Assembly: GCF_014851865.1 (NCBI RefSeq)
Contig: NZ_JACVAM010000005.1
Coordinates: 372,001-436,000, forward strand
DNA length: 64,000 bases
DNA from: Pseudomonas sp. PDM16
GTDB lineage: Bacteria; Pseudomonadota; Gammaproteobacteria; Pseudomonadales; Pseudomonadaceae
Direction: 5' to 3'
Shown here: in pieces, positions 44,380 to 54,009 of the stretch
Numbering within the stretch: position 1 is the stretch's first letter
Layout of the letters: each line of letters starts with the position of its first letter
Notes under the pieces: generated by a model
Seen by the model: only the letters and a program-made list of their open reading frames with translations
Databases searched by the model: none
Told to the model about the DNA's origin: nothing
Position numbers and translations under genes: made by a program

Positions 44380-47211
44380 ATGCAAGAAAGCGTGATGCAG
44401 CGCATGTGGGACAGCGCCCACCTATCTGGTGGAAACGCGGCCTACGTGGAAGAGCTCTATGAGCTCTACCTGCACGATCCCAACGCTGTGCCCGAAGAGT
44501 GGCGCACCTACTTCCAGAAACTGCCGACTGACGGTAATGCCGCCACCGACGTTTCACACTCCACTGTCCGCGATCATTTCGTGCTGCTGGCCAAGAACCA
44601 GCGCCGTGCTCAACCGGTTTCCGCCGGGAGCGTGAGCAGCGAGCATGAGAAGAAGCAGGTGGAAGTGCTGCGCCTGATCCAGGCATATCGCATGCGTGGC
44701 CATCAGGCCGCCACGCTTGACCCGCTGGGTCTGTGGCAGCGTGTTGTGCCGGCCGATTTGGCCGTCCACCACTATGGGCTGACTAACGCCGACCTCGACA
44801 CCACCTTCCGTACCGGTGAGCTTTACATCGGCAAGGAGGAGGCGACTCTACGAGAAATCCACGAGGCACTGCAGCAGACATATTGTCGCACCATCGGCGC
44901 CGAGTTCACCCACATCGTCGATTCCGAGCAGCGCAAGTGGTTCCAGCAGCGTCTGGAAAGCGTGCGCGGCCGTCCGGCCTATTCGCCCGAGGTGCAGGGT
45001 CACCTGCTCGAGCGTCTGACCGCTGCCGAGGGTCTGGAAAAGTACCTGGGCACCAAGTACCCGGGCACCAAGCGTTTCGGTCTGGAAGGCGGCGAGAGCC
45101 TGATTCCGCTGCTGGACGAGATCATCCAGCGCTGCGGCTCCTACGGTACCCAGGAAATCGTCATCGGCATGGCCCACCGTGGCCGTCTGAACGTACTGGT
45201 CAACACCTTCGGCAAGAACCCGCGCGACCTGTTCGACGAGTTCGAAGGCAAGCAGGTAGAAGGCCTGTCCTCGGGTGACGTGAAGTACCACCAGGGCTTC
45301 TCCTCCAACGTCATGACCTCGGGTGGCGAAGTGCACCTGGCGCTGGCGTTCAACCCTTCGCACCTGGAGATTGTCTCCCCAGTGGTCGAGGGTTCGGTGC
45401 GCGCCCGTCAGGACCGTCGTCAAGACGCGACCGGCGACAAGGTGCTGCCGATTTCCATCCACGGTGACGCGGCGTTCGCCGGTCAGGGCGTGGTCATGGA
45501 AACCTTCCAGATGTCGCAGACCCGTGCCTACAAGACGGGCGGCACCATCCACCTGGTGATCAACAACCAGGTTGGCTTCACTACCAGCCGTGCCGACGAC
45601 TCGCGCTCCACCGAGTACGCGACCGACGTGGCGAAGATGATCCAGGCGCCGATCCTGCACGTGAATGGCGACGACCCGGAAGCCGTGCTGTTCGTCACCC
45701 AGCTGGCCGTCGACTACCGCATGCAGTTCAAGCGTGACGTGGTCATCGACCTGGTCTGCTACCGCCGTCGTGGCCACAACGAGGCCGACGAGCCGAGCGG
45801 CACCCAGCCGCTGATGTACCAGCAGATCGCCAAGCAGCGCACCACCCGTGAGCTGTATGCCGAGAGTCTGGTGCAGTCCGGCCGTGTTGCCGAAGACGCG
45901 GTCAAGGCACGTATCGAGGAATACCGCAGCGCGCTGGATAACGGCCAGCACGTGGTCAAGAGCCTGGTCAAGGAGCCGAACAAGGAACTGTTCGTCGACT
46001 GGAAACCCTACCTGGGCCACGCCTGGACCGCGCGTCACGACACCCGCTTCGAGCTGAAGACCCTGCAGGATCTGGCCGGCAAACTGCTGGAAATCCCGGA
46101 AGGCTTCGTCCTCCAGCGTCAGGTCTCCAAGGTACTGGAAGACCGCGCCAAGATGACCGCCGGCGCCATGCCGATCAACTGGGGCTATGCCGAGAACCTG
46201 GCATACGCGACCCTGCTGTTCGAAGGCCACCCGGTACGCATGACCGGCCAGGACGTTGGCCGCGGCACCTTCTCGCACCGCCACGCGGCGCTGCACAACC
46301 AGAAGGACGCGACCACCTACCTGCCGCTGCAGAACCTGTACGAAGGTCAGCCGCGCTTCCAGCTGTACGACTCCTTCCTCTCAGAAGAAGCGGTACTGGC
46401 GTTCGAATACGGCTACTCGACCACCATGCCGAACGCGCTGGTGATCTGGGAAGCCCAGTTCGGCGACTTCGCCAACGGCGCCCAGGTGGTGTTCGACCAG
46501 TTCATCTCTAGTGGCGAGCACAAGTGGGGCCGTCTGTGCGGTCTGACCATGCTGCTGCCGCACGGCTATGAAGGCCAGGGTCCGGAGCACAGCTCCGCGC
46601 GTCTGGAGCGCTACCTGCAACTGTGCGCCGAGCACAACATGCAGGTCTGCGTGCCGACCACCCCGGCGCAGGTCTACCACATGCTGCGTCGCCAGGTGAT
46701 CCGTCCGCTGCGCAAGCCGCTGGTGGTGCTGACGCCGAAGTCGCTGCTGCGCCACCCGCTGGCCATCTCGACTCTGGAAGAACTGGCCGAAGGCTCGTTC
46801 CAGACCGTCATCCCCGAGATCGATCCGATCGATCCGAAGAAGGTCGAGCGCGTCGTGCTGTGCAGCGGCAAGGTGTACTACGACCTGCTGGCCAAGCGCC
46901 GTGCGGAAGGTCGCGAGGACATCGCCATCGTGCGTATCGAGCAGCTCTATCCGTTCCCGGAAGACGATCTGACCGAGGCTCTGGCGCCGTACAAGAACCT
47001 CAAGCACATCGTCTGGTGTCAGGAAGAGCCGATGAACCAGGGCGCCTGGTACTGCAGCCAGCACCACATGCGTCGTGTCGCTTCCGCGCACAAGAAGGAA
47101 CTGTTCCTTCAGTACGCCGGCCGCGATGCCTCGGCCGCTCCGGCCTGTGGTTACGCTTCGATGCACGCCGAACAGCAGGAAAAACTGCTGAACGACGCCT
47201 TTACTGTTTAA
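44380..47211 (+). CDS. sucA: 2-oxoglutarate dehydrogenase E1 component
   Basis: SucA is the thiamine-diphosphate-dependent decarboxylase of the 2-oxoglutarate dehydrogenase complex. The 943-residue protein starts with WDSAHLSGGNAAYVEELYELYLHDPNAVPEEWRTYF, which binds SucB. It has IVIGMAHRGRLNVLVNTFGKNP near 264-285, the ThDP-binding GDAAFAGQGVVMETFQMS near 365 and the C-terminal WCQEEPMNQGAWYCSQHHM. The ATG choice follows family length. The 245-bp gap upstream holds the hairpin at 44155-44184 and could also carry an internal promoter. Confidence 0.97.
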   Translation: MQESVMQRMWDSAHLSGGNAAYVEELYELYLHDPNAVPEEWRTYFQKLPTDGNAATDVSHSTVRDHFVLLAKNQRRAQPVSAGSVSSEHEKKQVEVLRLIQAYRMRGHQAATLDPLGLWQRVVPADLAVHHYGLTNADLDTTFRTGELYIGKEEATLREIHEALQQTYCRTIGAEFTHIVDSEQRKWFQQRLESVRGRPAYSPEVQGHLLERLTAAEGLEKYLGTKYPGTKRFGLEGGESLIPLLDEIIQRCGSYGTQEIVIGMAHRGRLNVLVNTFGKNPRDLFDEFEGKQVEGLSSGDVKYHQGFSSNVMTSGGEVHLALAFNPSHLEIVSPVVEGSVRARQDRRQDATGDKVLPISIHGDAAFAGQGVVMETFQMSQTRAYKTGGTIHLVINNQVGFTTSRADDSRSTEYATDVAKMIQAPILHVNGDDPEAVLFVTQLAVDYRMQFKRDVVIDLVCYRRRGHNEADEPSGTQPLMYQQIAKQRTTRELYAESLVQSGRVAEDAVKARIEEYRSALDNGQHVVKSLVKEPNKELFVDWKPYLGHAWTARHDTRFELKTLQDLAGKLLEIPEGFVLQRQVSKVLEDRAKMTAGAMPINWGYAENLAYATLLFEGHPVRMTGQDVGRGTFSHRHAALHNQKDATTYLPLQNLYEGQPRFQLYDSFLSEEAVLAFEYGYSTTMPNALVIWEAQFGDFANGAQVVFDQFISSGEHKWGRLCGLTMLLPHGYEGQGPEHSSARLERYLQLCAEHNMQVCVPTTPAQVYHMLRRQVIRPLRKPLVVLTPKSLLRHPLAISTLEELAEGSFQTVIPEIDPIDPKKVERVVLCSGKVYYDLLAKRRAEGREDIAIVRIEQLYPFPEDDLTEALAPYKNLKHIVWCQEEPMNQGAWYCSQHHMRRVASAHKKELFLQYAGRDASAAPACGYASMHAEQQEKLLNDAFTV

Positions 47212-47225
47212 CGCCTTCGCGCACG

Positions 47226-47251
47226 GAGGCGGCGGCACGGGTCGCCGCCTC
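47226..47251 (+). other. Intercistronic hairpin sucA-sucB
   Basis: GAGGCGGCG (47226-47234) pairs perfectly with CGCCGCCTC (47243-47251), loop of 8 nt, 15 bases after the sucA stop. There is no T-run. Confidence 0.6.
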
Positions 47252-47284
47252 TAAGAAGAAACCGAATTTAAGGAAACACACACA

Positions 47285-48505
47285 ATGGCTATCGAGATCA
47301 AAGCCCCAACCTTCCCGGAATCGGTTGCCGACGGCACCGTGGCTACCTGGCACAAGAAGCCGGGCGATGCGGTCAAGCGCGATGAGCTGATCGTCGACAT
47401 CGAAACCGACAAGGTGGTGATGGAAGTCCTCGCCGAAGCCGACGGCGTTCTCGCCGAAATCGTCAAGAACGAGGGCGACACCGTCCTCTCCGGCGAGCTG
47501 CTGGGCAAACTCGGTGCTCCGGGCGCAGCCGCTGCCGCCCCGGCCGCTGCTCCTGCCGCCGCCCCGGCCGCTGCTGCCGCTCCGGCTGCCGCCAGCGATG
47601 ACGACGCTATCCTGTCGCCAGCTGCACGCAAGATCGCCGAAGAGGGCGGTATCGACCCGAACTCCATCGTCGGTACCGGCAAAGGTGGTCGCGTGACCAA
47701 GGAAGACGCCGTCGCTGCCGTCGCCGCCAAGAAATCCGCTCCGGCCGCTGCCGCCAAGCCGGCCGCTCCGGCTGCCGAGGCTCCGGTGTTCGCCGCTGGT
47801 GACCGCGTCGAGAAGCGCGTGCCGATGACCCGCCTGCGCGCCAAGGTTGCCGAGCGTCTGGTCGAAGCCCAGTCCACCATGGCCATGCTGACCACCTTCA
47901 ACGAAGTCGACATGCATGAAGTCATGGCGCTGCGTTCGAAGTACAAGGACCTGTTCGAGAAGACCCACAACGGCGTGCGCCTGGGCTTCATGTCCTTCTT
48001 CGTCAAGGCAGCCGTCGAGGCGCTGAAGCGTTTCCCGGCTGTCAACGCCTCGATCGATGGCAACGACATCGTCTACCACGGCTACCAGGACATCGGCGTA
48101 GCCGTATCCAGCGACCGTGGCCTGGTGGTTCCGGTGCTGCGCAACGCCGAGCTGATGAGCCTGGCCGAAGTCGAAAACGGCATCGCCACCTTCGGCAAGA
48201 AGGCCCGTGACGGCAAGCTGTCGATCGAAGAAATGACCGGCGGCACCTTCACCATCACCAACGGTGGTACCTTCGGTTCGATGATGTCGACCCCGATCGT
48301 CAACCCGCCGCAGGCCGCGATCCTGGGCATGCACAACATCATCCAGCGTCCGGTGGCCATCAATGGCCAGGTCGTGATTCGTCCGATGATGTACCTGGCG
48401 CTGTCCTACGATCACCGCCTGATCGATGGCAAGGAAGCGGTCAGCTTCCTAGTGACCATCAAGAATCTGCTGGAAGACCCGGCTCGCCTGCTGCTGGATA
48501 TCTGA
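47285..48505 (+). CDS. sucB: Dihydrolipoyllysine-residue succinyltransferase (E2)
   Basis: SucB forms the core of the 2-oxoglutarate dehydrogenase complex and moves the succinyl group to CoA. The 406-residue protein has an N-terminal lipoyl domain with the lipoylated K43 in ETDKVVMEV. An Ala/Pro-rich linker (about 78-103) and the peripheral subunit-binding domain (ILSPAARKIAEEGGIDPNSIVGTGKGGRVTKEDAV) follow. The catalytic domain ends with SYDHRLIDGKEAV, holding H377 and D381. AAGGAA precedes the ATG. Confidence 0.97.
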   Translation: MAIEIKAPTFPESVADGTVATWHKKPGDAVKRDELIVDIETDKVVMEVLAEADGVLAEIVKNEGDTVLSGELLGKLGAPGAAAAAPAAAPAAAPAAAAAPAAASDDDAILSPAARKIAEEGGIDPNSIVGTGKGGRVTKEDAVAAVAAKKSAPAAAAKPAAPAAEAPVFAAGDRVEKRVPMTRLRAKVAERLVEAQSTMAMLTTFNEVDMHEVMALRSKYKDLFEKTHNGVRLGFMSFFVKAAVEALKRFPAVNASIDGNDIVYHGYQDIGVAVSSDRGLVVPVLRNAELMSLAEVENGIATFGKKARDGKLSIEEMTGGTFTITNGGTFGSMMSTPIVNPPQAAILGMHNIIQRPVAINGQVVIRPMMYLALSYDHRLIDGKEAVSFLVTIKNLLEDPARLLLDI

Positions 48506-48525
48506 TTTCCGCTGCTGTGCTACGC

Positions 48526-48555
48526 GGTGGTTCCCACAAGGAACCACCCGGTTTT
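48526..48555 (+). terminator. Intercistronic terminator-like hairpin sucB-lpdG
   Basis: GGTGGTTCC (48526-48534), loop CACAA, GGAACCACC (48540-48548), then CGG and four T. It looks like a weak or partial terminator inside the operon, 21 bases after the sucB stop. Confidence 0.55.
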
Positions 48556-48574
48556 ATTCGAGAAGGAATGAGTT

Positions 48575-50011
48575 ATGACCCAGAAATTCGACGTGGTAGT
48601 GATTGGCGCTGGCCCAGGGGGCTATGTGGCCGCCATCAAGGCCGCGCAACTTGGTCTGAAGACCGCCTGCATCGAGAAGTACCAGGACAAGGATGGCAAG
48701 GTCGCCCTCGGCGGTACCTGCCTGAACGTCGGCTGCATTCCATCCAAGGCGCTGCTGGACAGCTCCTACAAGTACCATGAGGCCCACGAAGGCTTCAAAA
48801 TTCACGGCATCGAGGCCAAGGGCGTCACCATCGACGTACCGCAGATGGTCGCGCGCAAGAACACCATCATCAAGAACCTGACTGGCGGCGTCGCCGGCCT
48901 GTTCAAGTCCAACGGTGTGACCCTGCTGGAAGGCCACGGCAAGCTGCTGGCTGGCAAGAAGGTTGAAGTCACCGGTCTGGACGGCAAAACCCAGATCGTC
49001 GAAGCCGAGAACGTGATCCTCGCCTCCGGCTCCAAGCCGGTCGACATCCCGCCGGCACCGGTCGATCAGGACGTGATCGTCGACTCCACTGGCGCCCTGG
49101 AATTCCAGGCTGTGCCGAAGAAGCTGGGCGTGATCGGCGCTGGCGTCATCGGTCTGGAGCTGGGCTCCGTCTGGGCCCGCCTGGGCGCCGAAGTGACCGT
49201 GCTGGAGGCCATGGACAAGTTCCTCGCTTCCGCCGACGAACAGATCTCCAAGGAAGCCCTGAAGATCCTCGGCAAGCAGGGGCTGGACATCCGTCTGGGC
49301 GCCCGCGTTACCGGCAGCGAAGTGAAGAAGAAGCAGGTCACCGTGACCTTCACCGACGCCACCGGCGAGCAGAAGCTGACCTTCGACAAGCTGATCGTGG
49401 CTGTTGGCCGTCGCCCGGTGACCACCGACCTGCTGGCCGCCGACAGTGGCGTGACCCTGGACGAGCGTGGCTTCATCTTCGTCAACGACCAGTGCGAAAC
49501 CAGCGTTCCGGGCGTCTACGCCATCGGTGACGTGGTACGTGGTGCGATGCTCGCACACAAGGCGTCGGAAGAGGGCGTGATGGTTGCCGAGCGCATCAAG
49601 GGCCACAAAGCCCAGATGAACTACGACCTGATCCCGTCGGTCATCTACACCCACCCGGAAATCGCCTGGGTTGGCAAGACCGAGCAGCAGCTCAAGGCCG
49701 AGGGTGTCGAGATCAACGTCGGTACCTTCCCGTTCGCTGCCAGCGGCCGCGCTATGGCTGCCAACGACACCGCCGGTCTGGTCAAGGTCATCGCCGATGC
49801 CAAGACCGATCGTGTGCTGGGTGTGCATGTGATCGGCCCGAGCGCCGCCGAGCTGGTCCAGCAGGGTGCCATCGGCATGGAATTCGGCACCAGCTCCGAG
49901 GACCTGGGCATGATGGTGTTCTCGCACCCGACCCTGTCTGAAGCGCTTCACGAAGCGGCCCTGGCGGTGAATGGCCACGCCATCCACATCGCCAATCGCA
50001 AGAAGCGCTGA
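48575..50011 (+). CDS. lpdG: Dihydrolipoyl dehydrogenase (E3)
   Basis: This enzyme reoxidises the lipoyl groups of 2-oxoacid dehydrogenases with NAD+. The 478-residue protein has FAD-binding VVVIGAGPGGYVAAIKAAQLG near 7-27, the redox pair C49 and C54 in GGTCLNVGCIPSK, an NAD-binding VIGAGVIGLELGSVWARLGAEV near 185, and the C-terminal HPTLSEALHEAAL with the catalytic histidine. Position next to sucAB and the length fit LPD-glc (lpdG) of pseudomonads. Confidence 0.95.
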   Translation: MTQKFDVVVIGAGPGGYVAAIKAAQLGLKTACIEKYQDKDGKVALGGTCLNVGCIPSKALLDSSYKYHEAHEGFKIHGIEAKGVTIDVPQMVARKNTIIKNLTGGVAGLFKSNGVTLLEGHGKLLAGKKVEVTGLDGKTQIVEAENVILASGSKPVDIPPAPVDQDVIVDSTGALEFQAVPKKLGVIGAGVIGLELGSVWARLGAEVTVLEAMDKFLASADEQISKEALKILGKQGLDIRLGARVTGSEVKKKQVTVTFTDATGEQKLTFDKLIVAVGRRPVTTDLLAADSGVTLDERGFIFVNDQCETSVPGVYAIGDVVRGAMLAHKASEEGVMVAERIKGHKAQMNYDLIPSVIYTHPEIAWVGKTEQQLKAEGVEINVGTFPFAASGRAMAANDTAGLVKVIADAKTDRVLGVHVIGPSAAELVQQGAIGMEFGTSSEDLGMMVFSHPTLSEALHEAALAVNGHAIHIANRKKR

Positions 50012-50019
50012 TGCGTGCC

Positions 50020-50042
50020 GGCGCCTCGAAATCCGGGGCGCC
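50020..50042 (+). other. Intercistronic hairpin lpdG-sucC
   Basis: GGCGCCTC (50020-50027) pairs with GGGGCGCC (50035-50042) over 8 bp with one G-T pair, loop of 7 nt, nine bases after the lpdG stop. The rest of the 188-bp gap shows no gene. Confidence 0.5.
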
Positions 50043-50199
50043 CAAACCAGAAAAACCACGGCGGGCGGCCCGTAGCGGTTCGCGAGAACCAGTCGCAGGA
50101 ATGTCCGTCGGACTGCTAACCAGTGCAGTCACAGGTGGTGCGGCGCCTCGAGCGCAGCGCCGAAATGCGCAATACCTAAACGAAGAACGGTAGATAAGC

Positions 50200-51366
50200 A
50201 TGAATCTTCACGAGTATCAGGGTAAGCAGCTGTTCGCTGAATACGGCCTGCCGGTTTCCACTGGCTACGCTGTTGACACCCCGGAAGAAGCGGCTGCGGC
50301 CTGCGAAAAGATCGGTGGCAGCGAGTGGGTTGTCAAAGCGCAGGTGCACGCCGGTGGCCGCGGTAAAGCGGGCGGCGTCAAGCTGGTCAAGAACAAGGAA
50401 GACGCCAAGGCGTTCGCCGCCAACTGGCTGGGCAAGCGTCTGGTGACCTACCAGACAGACGCCAACGGTCAGCCGGTCAGCAAGATCCTGGTTGAGTCCT
50501 GCACCGACATCGACAAGGAGCTGTACCTCGGCGCCGTTGTCGACCGTTCCAGCCGCCGTATCGTGTTCATGGCTTCCACCGAAGGTGGCGTGGACATCGA
50601 GAAAGTCGCTCACGAAACTCCCGAGAAGATCCTCAAGGCCACCATCGACCCGCTGGTCGGTGCGCAGCCGTACCAGGGCCGCGAACTGGCCTTCCAGCTG
50701 GGCCTGCAGGGCGACCAGATCAAGCAGTTCACCCACATCTTCGTGGGCCTGGCCAAGCTGTTCCAGGACTACGACCTGGCCCTGCTGGAAGTGAACCCGC
50801 TGGTGATCAAGAAGGACGGCAACCTGCACTGCCTGGATGCCAAGATCAACATCGACTCCAACGCCATGTACCGTCAGCCCAAGCTGCGCGCCATGCACGA
50901 CCCGTCCCAGGACGACGCGCGTGAAGCCCATGCGCAGAAGTGGGAACTGAACTACGTCGCGCTGGAAGGCAACATCGGTTGCATGGTCAACGGTGCTGGC
51001 CTGGCCATGGGCACCATGGACATCGTCAACCTGCACGGCGGCAAGCCGGCCAACTTCCTCGACGTCGGCGGTGGCGCGACCAAAGAGCGCGTGACCGAAG
51101 CCTTCAAGATCATCCTGTCCGACAGCAACGTCGCTGCCGTACTGGTGAACATCTTCGGCGGCATCGTGCGCTGCGACATGATCGCCGAAGGCATCATCGG
51201 TGCCGTGAAAGAAGTCGGCGTGAAAGTGCCGGTCGTGGTCCGTCTGGAAGGTAACAATGCCGAGCTGGGCGCCAAGGTCCTGGCCGACAGCGGTCTGAAC
51301 ATCATCGCGGCTACCAGCCTCACCGACGCTGCCCAGCAGGTCGTCAAAGCCGCGGAGGGCAAGTAA
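50200..51366 (+). CDS. sucC: Succinyl-CoA synthetase beta subunit
   Basis: SucC pairs with SucD to convert succinyl-CoA to succinate with formation of ATP or GTP. The 388-residue protein has the ATP-grasp fold: MNLHEYQGKQLFAEYGLPVS at the start, KAQVHAGGRGKAGGVKLV near 46-63, EVNPLVIKKDGNLHCLDAKIN near 197-217 and the C-terminal NIFGGIVRCDMIAEGI. Its last base is the first base of sucD, so translation is coupled. Confidence 0.97.
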   Translation: MNLHEYQGKQLFAEYGLPVSTGYAVDTPEEAAAACEKIGGSEWVVKAQVHAGGRGKAGGVKLVKNKEDAKAFAANWLGKRLVTYQTDANGQPVSKILVESCTDIDKELYLGAVVDRSSRRIVFMASTEGGVDIEKVAHETPEKILKATIDPLVGAQPYQGRELAFQLGLQGDQIKQFTHIFVGLAKLFQDYDLALLEVNPLVIKKDGNLHCLDAKINIDSNAMYRQPKLRAMHDPSQDDAREAHAQKWELNYVALEGNIGCMVNGAGLAMGTMDIVNLHGGKPANFLDVGGGATKERVTEAFKIILSDSNVAAVLVNIFGGIVRCDMIAEGIIGAVKEVGVKVPVVVRLEGNNAELGAKVLADSGLNIIAATSLTDAAQQVVKAAEGK

Positions 51367-52253
51367 TGAGCGTCCTGATCAATAAAGACACCAAAGTCAT
51401 CTGCCAGGGCTTCACCGGCTCGCAGGGTACTTTCCACAGCGAACAAGCCATTGCCTACGGCACCAAGATGGTTGGCGGCGTGACTCCGGGCAAGGGTGGC
51501 ACCACCCACCTGGGCCTGCCGGTGTTCAACACCGTCAAGGAAGCTGTCGAAGCCACCGGCGCCGATGCGTCCGTGATCTACGTTCCGGCTCCGTTCTGCA
51601 AGGACTCGATCCTGGAAGCGGCCAACGGCGGCATCAAGCTGATCGTGTGCATCACCGAAGGCATCCCGACCCTCGACATGCTGGACGCCAAGGTCAAGTG
51701 CGACGAGCTGGGCGTACGCCTGATCGGCCCGAACTGCCCGGGCGTGATCACTCCCGGCGAGTGCAAGATCGGCATCATGCCGGGTCACATCCACCTGCCG
51801 GGCAAGGTAGGCATCGTGTCGCGTTCCGGCACCCTGACCTATGAAGCCGTGAAGCAGACCACCGACGCCGGCTTTGGCCAGTCCACCTGCGTGGGCATCG
51901 GTGGCGACCCGATCCCGGGCTCCAACTTCATCGACATCCTGAAGCTGTTCCAGGAAGACCCGAAGACCGAAGCGATCGTCATGATCGGTGAGATCGGCGG
52001 CAGCGCTGAAGAAGAAGCCGCAGCCTACATCAAGGCCAACGTGACCAAGCCGGTGGTGTCCTACATCGCTGGTGTCACCGCACCGCCCGGCAAGCGCATG
52101 GGCCACGCCGGTGCCATCATCTCCGGCGGCAAGGGCACTGCGGACGAGAAGTTCGCCGCCCTGCAGGACGCTGGTGTGAAAACCGTGCGTTCCCTGGCCG
52201 ACATCGGCAAGGCCCTGGCCGAGCTGACCGGTTGGGAAGTCAAGAAGGCCTGA
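51366..52253 (+). CDS. sucD: Succinyl-CoA synthetase alpha subunit
   Basis: SucD binds CoA and carries the phosphohistidine. The 295-residue protein has GFTGSQGTFHSEQAIAYGTKMVGGVTPGKGG at the start, the CoA-binding segment, and H247 in GHAGAIISGGKG, the phosphorylated residue (His246 of mature E. coli protein). It ends the operon, followed by a strong terminator. Confidence 0.97.
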   Translation: MSVLINKDTKVICQGFTGSQGTFHSEQAIAYGTKMVGGVTPGKGGTTHLGLPVFNTVKEAVEATGADASVIYVPAPFCKDSILEAANGGIKLIVCITEGIPTLDMLDAKVKCDELGVRLIGPNCPGVITPGECKIGIMPGHIHLPGKVGIVSRSGTLTYEAVKQTTDAGFGQSTCVGIGGDPIPGSNFIDILKLFQEDPKTEAIVMIGEIGGSAEEEAAAYIKANVTKPVVSYIAGVTAPPGKRMGHAGAIISGGKGTADEKFAALQDAGVKTVRSLADIGKALAELTGWEVKKA

Positions 52254-52268
52254 GGCTGACTTGATACG

Positions 52269-52294
52269 AAAAGGCCGCCTTCGGGCGGCCTTTT
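52269..52294 (+). terminator. Rho-independent terminator of the sdh-suc operon
   Basis: GGCCGCC, loop TTCG, GGCGGCC (52273-52290), with four A before and four T after. The UUCG loop is especially stable. Confidence 0.9.
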
Positions 52295-52539
52295 CATTTC
52301 TGCCCGGACAGTCAGAAAGTTGTGTCCTGGCGACACTTTGTTCTGTCCAATCGACGCGCCGACCATCGTTCGAAGCGGTGTGTCGGACAAATCGTTAGTA
52401 TTGCAACTATCTCCCGCCACACCCCACAAGGGTAGGGCCGGGGTCTAGTGGTCGTTCGCCAATCGCGGACGGCGACGTTTCCCAATCCAGCGGAAACCCT
52501 GCCGTTTTCTATGAATTTCTGCCTGTGGTACTTCCTGCT

Positions 52540-53853
52540 ATGACTCGCCTTAAAAGCCTCGACCTCCTGGCCCTTGGCTTCATGACTTTTGCCCTGTTCC
52601 TGGGCGCCGGTAACATCATCTTCCCACCCAGCGCCGGCATGGCCGCCGGAGCCAATGTCTGGTCCGCCGCGTTCGGTTTCCTGATCACCGGTGTCGGCCT
52701 GCCGCTGCTTACCGTGGTCGCGCTGGCGCGTGTCGGTGGCGGCATGCCCGAACTGACCGCACCGCTCGGTCGGCGTGCCGGCACGCTGCTGGCGGTGGCC
52801 GTGTACCTGGCCATCGGCCCGCTGTTCGCCACCCCGCGTACCGCCGTGGTGTCCTTCGAAATGGGCGTGGCGCCTTTTGCCGGCAACGAGCCGCTGGCGC
52901 TGGGCCTGTACACGCTGGCCTACTTTGCCGCCGTGCTGTTCCTCGCCCTGAATCCGGGCAAGCTGGTCGACAGCATCGGCAAGTTCATCACCCCGGTGCT
53001 GCTGGCGGCGCTGCTGGTGCTTGGTGGCGCAGCCCTGCTGGCTCCGGCCGGCGAGATCGGCCAGAGCACCGAGGCCTATGAGGCAATGCCTTTCGTGCAG
53101 GGTTTCCTGCAGGGCTACCTGACCATGGATACCCTGGGCGCACTGGTATTCGGCATCGTCATCGCCACCGCGATCAAGGATCGTGGCGTGCGTGACAGTG
53201 CACTGATTACCCGCTATTCGGTGATCGCCGGCATCATCGCCGCGATTGGCCTGTCGCTGGTCTATCTGGCGCTGTTCTACCTCGGTGCCACCAGCCAGGG
53301 CATCGCCGGTGATGCGCAGAACGGCGTGCAGATCCTCACCACCTACGTCGAGCACACCTTCGGCGTCTACGGCAGCCTGCTGCTGGCGGTGGTCATCACC
53401 CTGGCCTGCCTTACCACGGCGGTGGGGCTGCTGACCGCCTGTGGCGAGTACTTCAGCAAGCTGCTGCCGGTGTCCTATCGCGCCGTGGTGCTGACCTTCG
53501 GTGTGTTCAGCCTGCTGGTGGCCAACCAGGGCCTGACCCAGCTGATCAGCGTGTCGGTGCCGGTGCTGGTCGGTCTCTATCCGCTGGCCATCGTGCTGGT
53601 CGCGCTGAGCCTGCTGGACGGGTTGTGGCGCTCGTCGCCGCGCGTGTTCGTCCCGGTGATGGCGGTGACGCTGGTGTTCGGCCTGGTCGATGCGTTCAAT
53701 GCCGCCGGTTTCAAGGGCCTGGTGCCGGGCGTGTTTGCCCACCTGCCGCTGGCTGCCGAAGGCCTTGGCTGGTTGCTGCCGGTGGCGCTGACCCTGCTGG
53801 TCGCGGTGGTTTTCGACCGGCTGCGCGGCGCGCCGGCGATTCAGACCGCGTGA
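52540..53853 (+). CDS. brnQ: Branched-chain amino acid transport system II carrier protein
   Basis: This inner-membrane symporter of the LIVCS family takes up leucine, isoleucine and valine with Na+ or H+. The 437-residue product has about twelve membrane segments. It starts like BrnQ/BraB with DLLALGFMTFALFLGAGNIIFPPSAG, and has GGGMPELTAPLGRRAG near 66-81 and GPLFATPRTAVVSFEMG near 91-107. The ATG at 52540 is chosen from family comparison; no clear ribosome site is seen. PAO1 braB (PA1590) lies at the same place after sucD. Confidence 0.93.
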   Translation: MTRLKSLDLLALGFMTFALFLGAGNIIFPPSAGMAAGANVWSAAFGFLITGVGLPLLTVVALARVGGGMPELTAPLGRRAGTLLAVAVYLAIGPLFATPRTAVVSFEMGVAPFAGNEPLALGLYTLAYFAAVLFLALNPGKLVDSIGKFITPVLLAALLVLGGAALLAPAGEIGQSTEAYEAMPFVQGFLQGYLTMDTLGALVFGIVIATAIKDRGVRDSALITRYSVIAGIIAAIGLSLVYLALFYLGATSQGIAGDAQNGVQILTTYVEHTFGVYGSLLLAVVITLACLTTAVGLLTACGEYFSKLLPVSYRAVVLTFGVFSLLVANQGLTQLISVSVPVLVGLYPLAIVLVALSLLDGLWRSSPRVFVPVMAVTLVFGLVDAFNAAGFKGLVPGVFAHLPLAAEGLGWLLPVALTLLVAVVFDRLRGAPAIQTA

Positions 53854-53861
53854 TTTGGTTC

Positions 53862-53916
53862 GGGGCCGTGCAAGGCGGCCCCGGAGCCTCTGCAACGCGC
53901 CTTTTGGCGCGCTGCA
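53862..53916 (+). terminator. Two stem-loops after the branched-chain carrier gene
   Basis: The first is GGGGCCG, 7-nt loop, CGGCCCC (53862-53882). The second is TGCAaCGCGCC, loop TTTT, GGCGCGcTGCA (53891-53916) with one mismatch. Neither has a good T-run, so they are weak terminator or RNA-stability candidates. Confidence 0.45.
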
Positions 53917-54009
53917 CCTGTTCTTTGGCGCATCTGGCACCTTCTGCCGATTGCCGCCCAACCTGACGTGCCGGACAATCTGCGGGAATCTTTCAGCAGT
54001 CCGCTCGCC

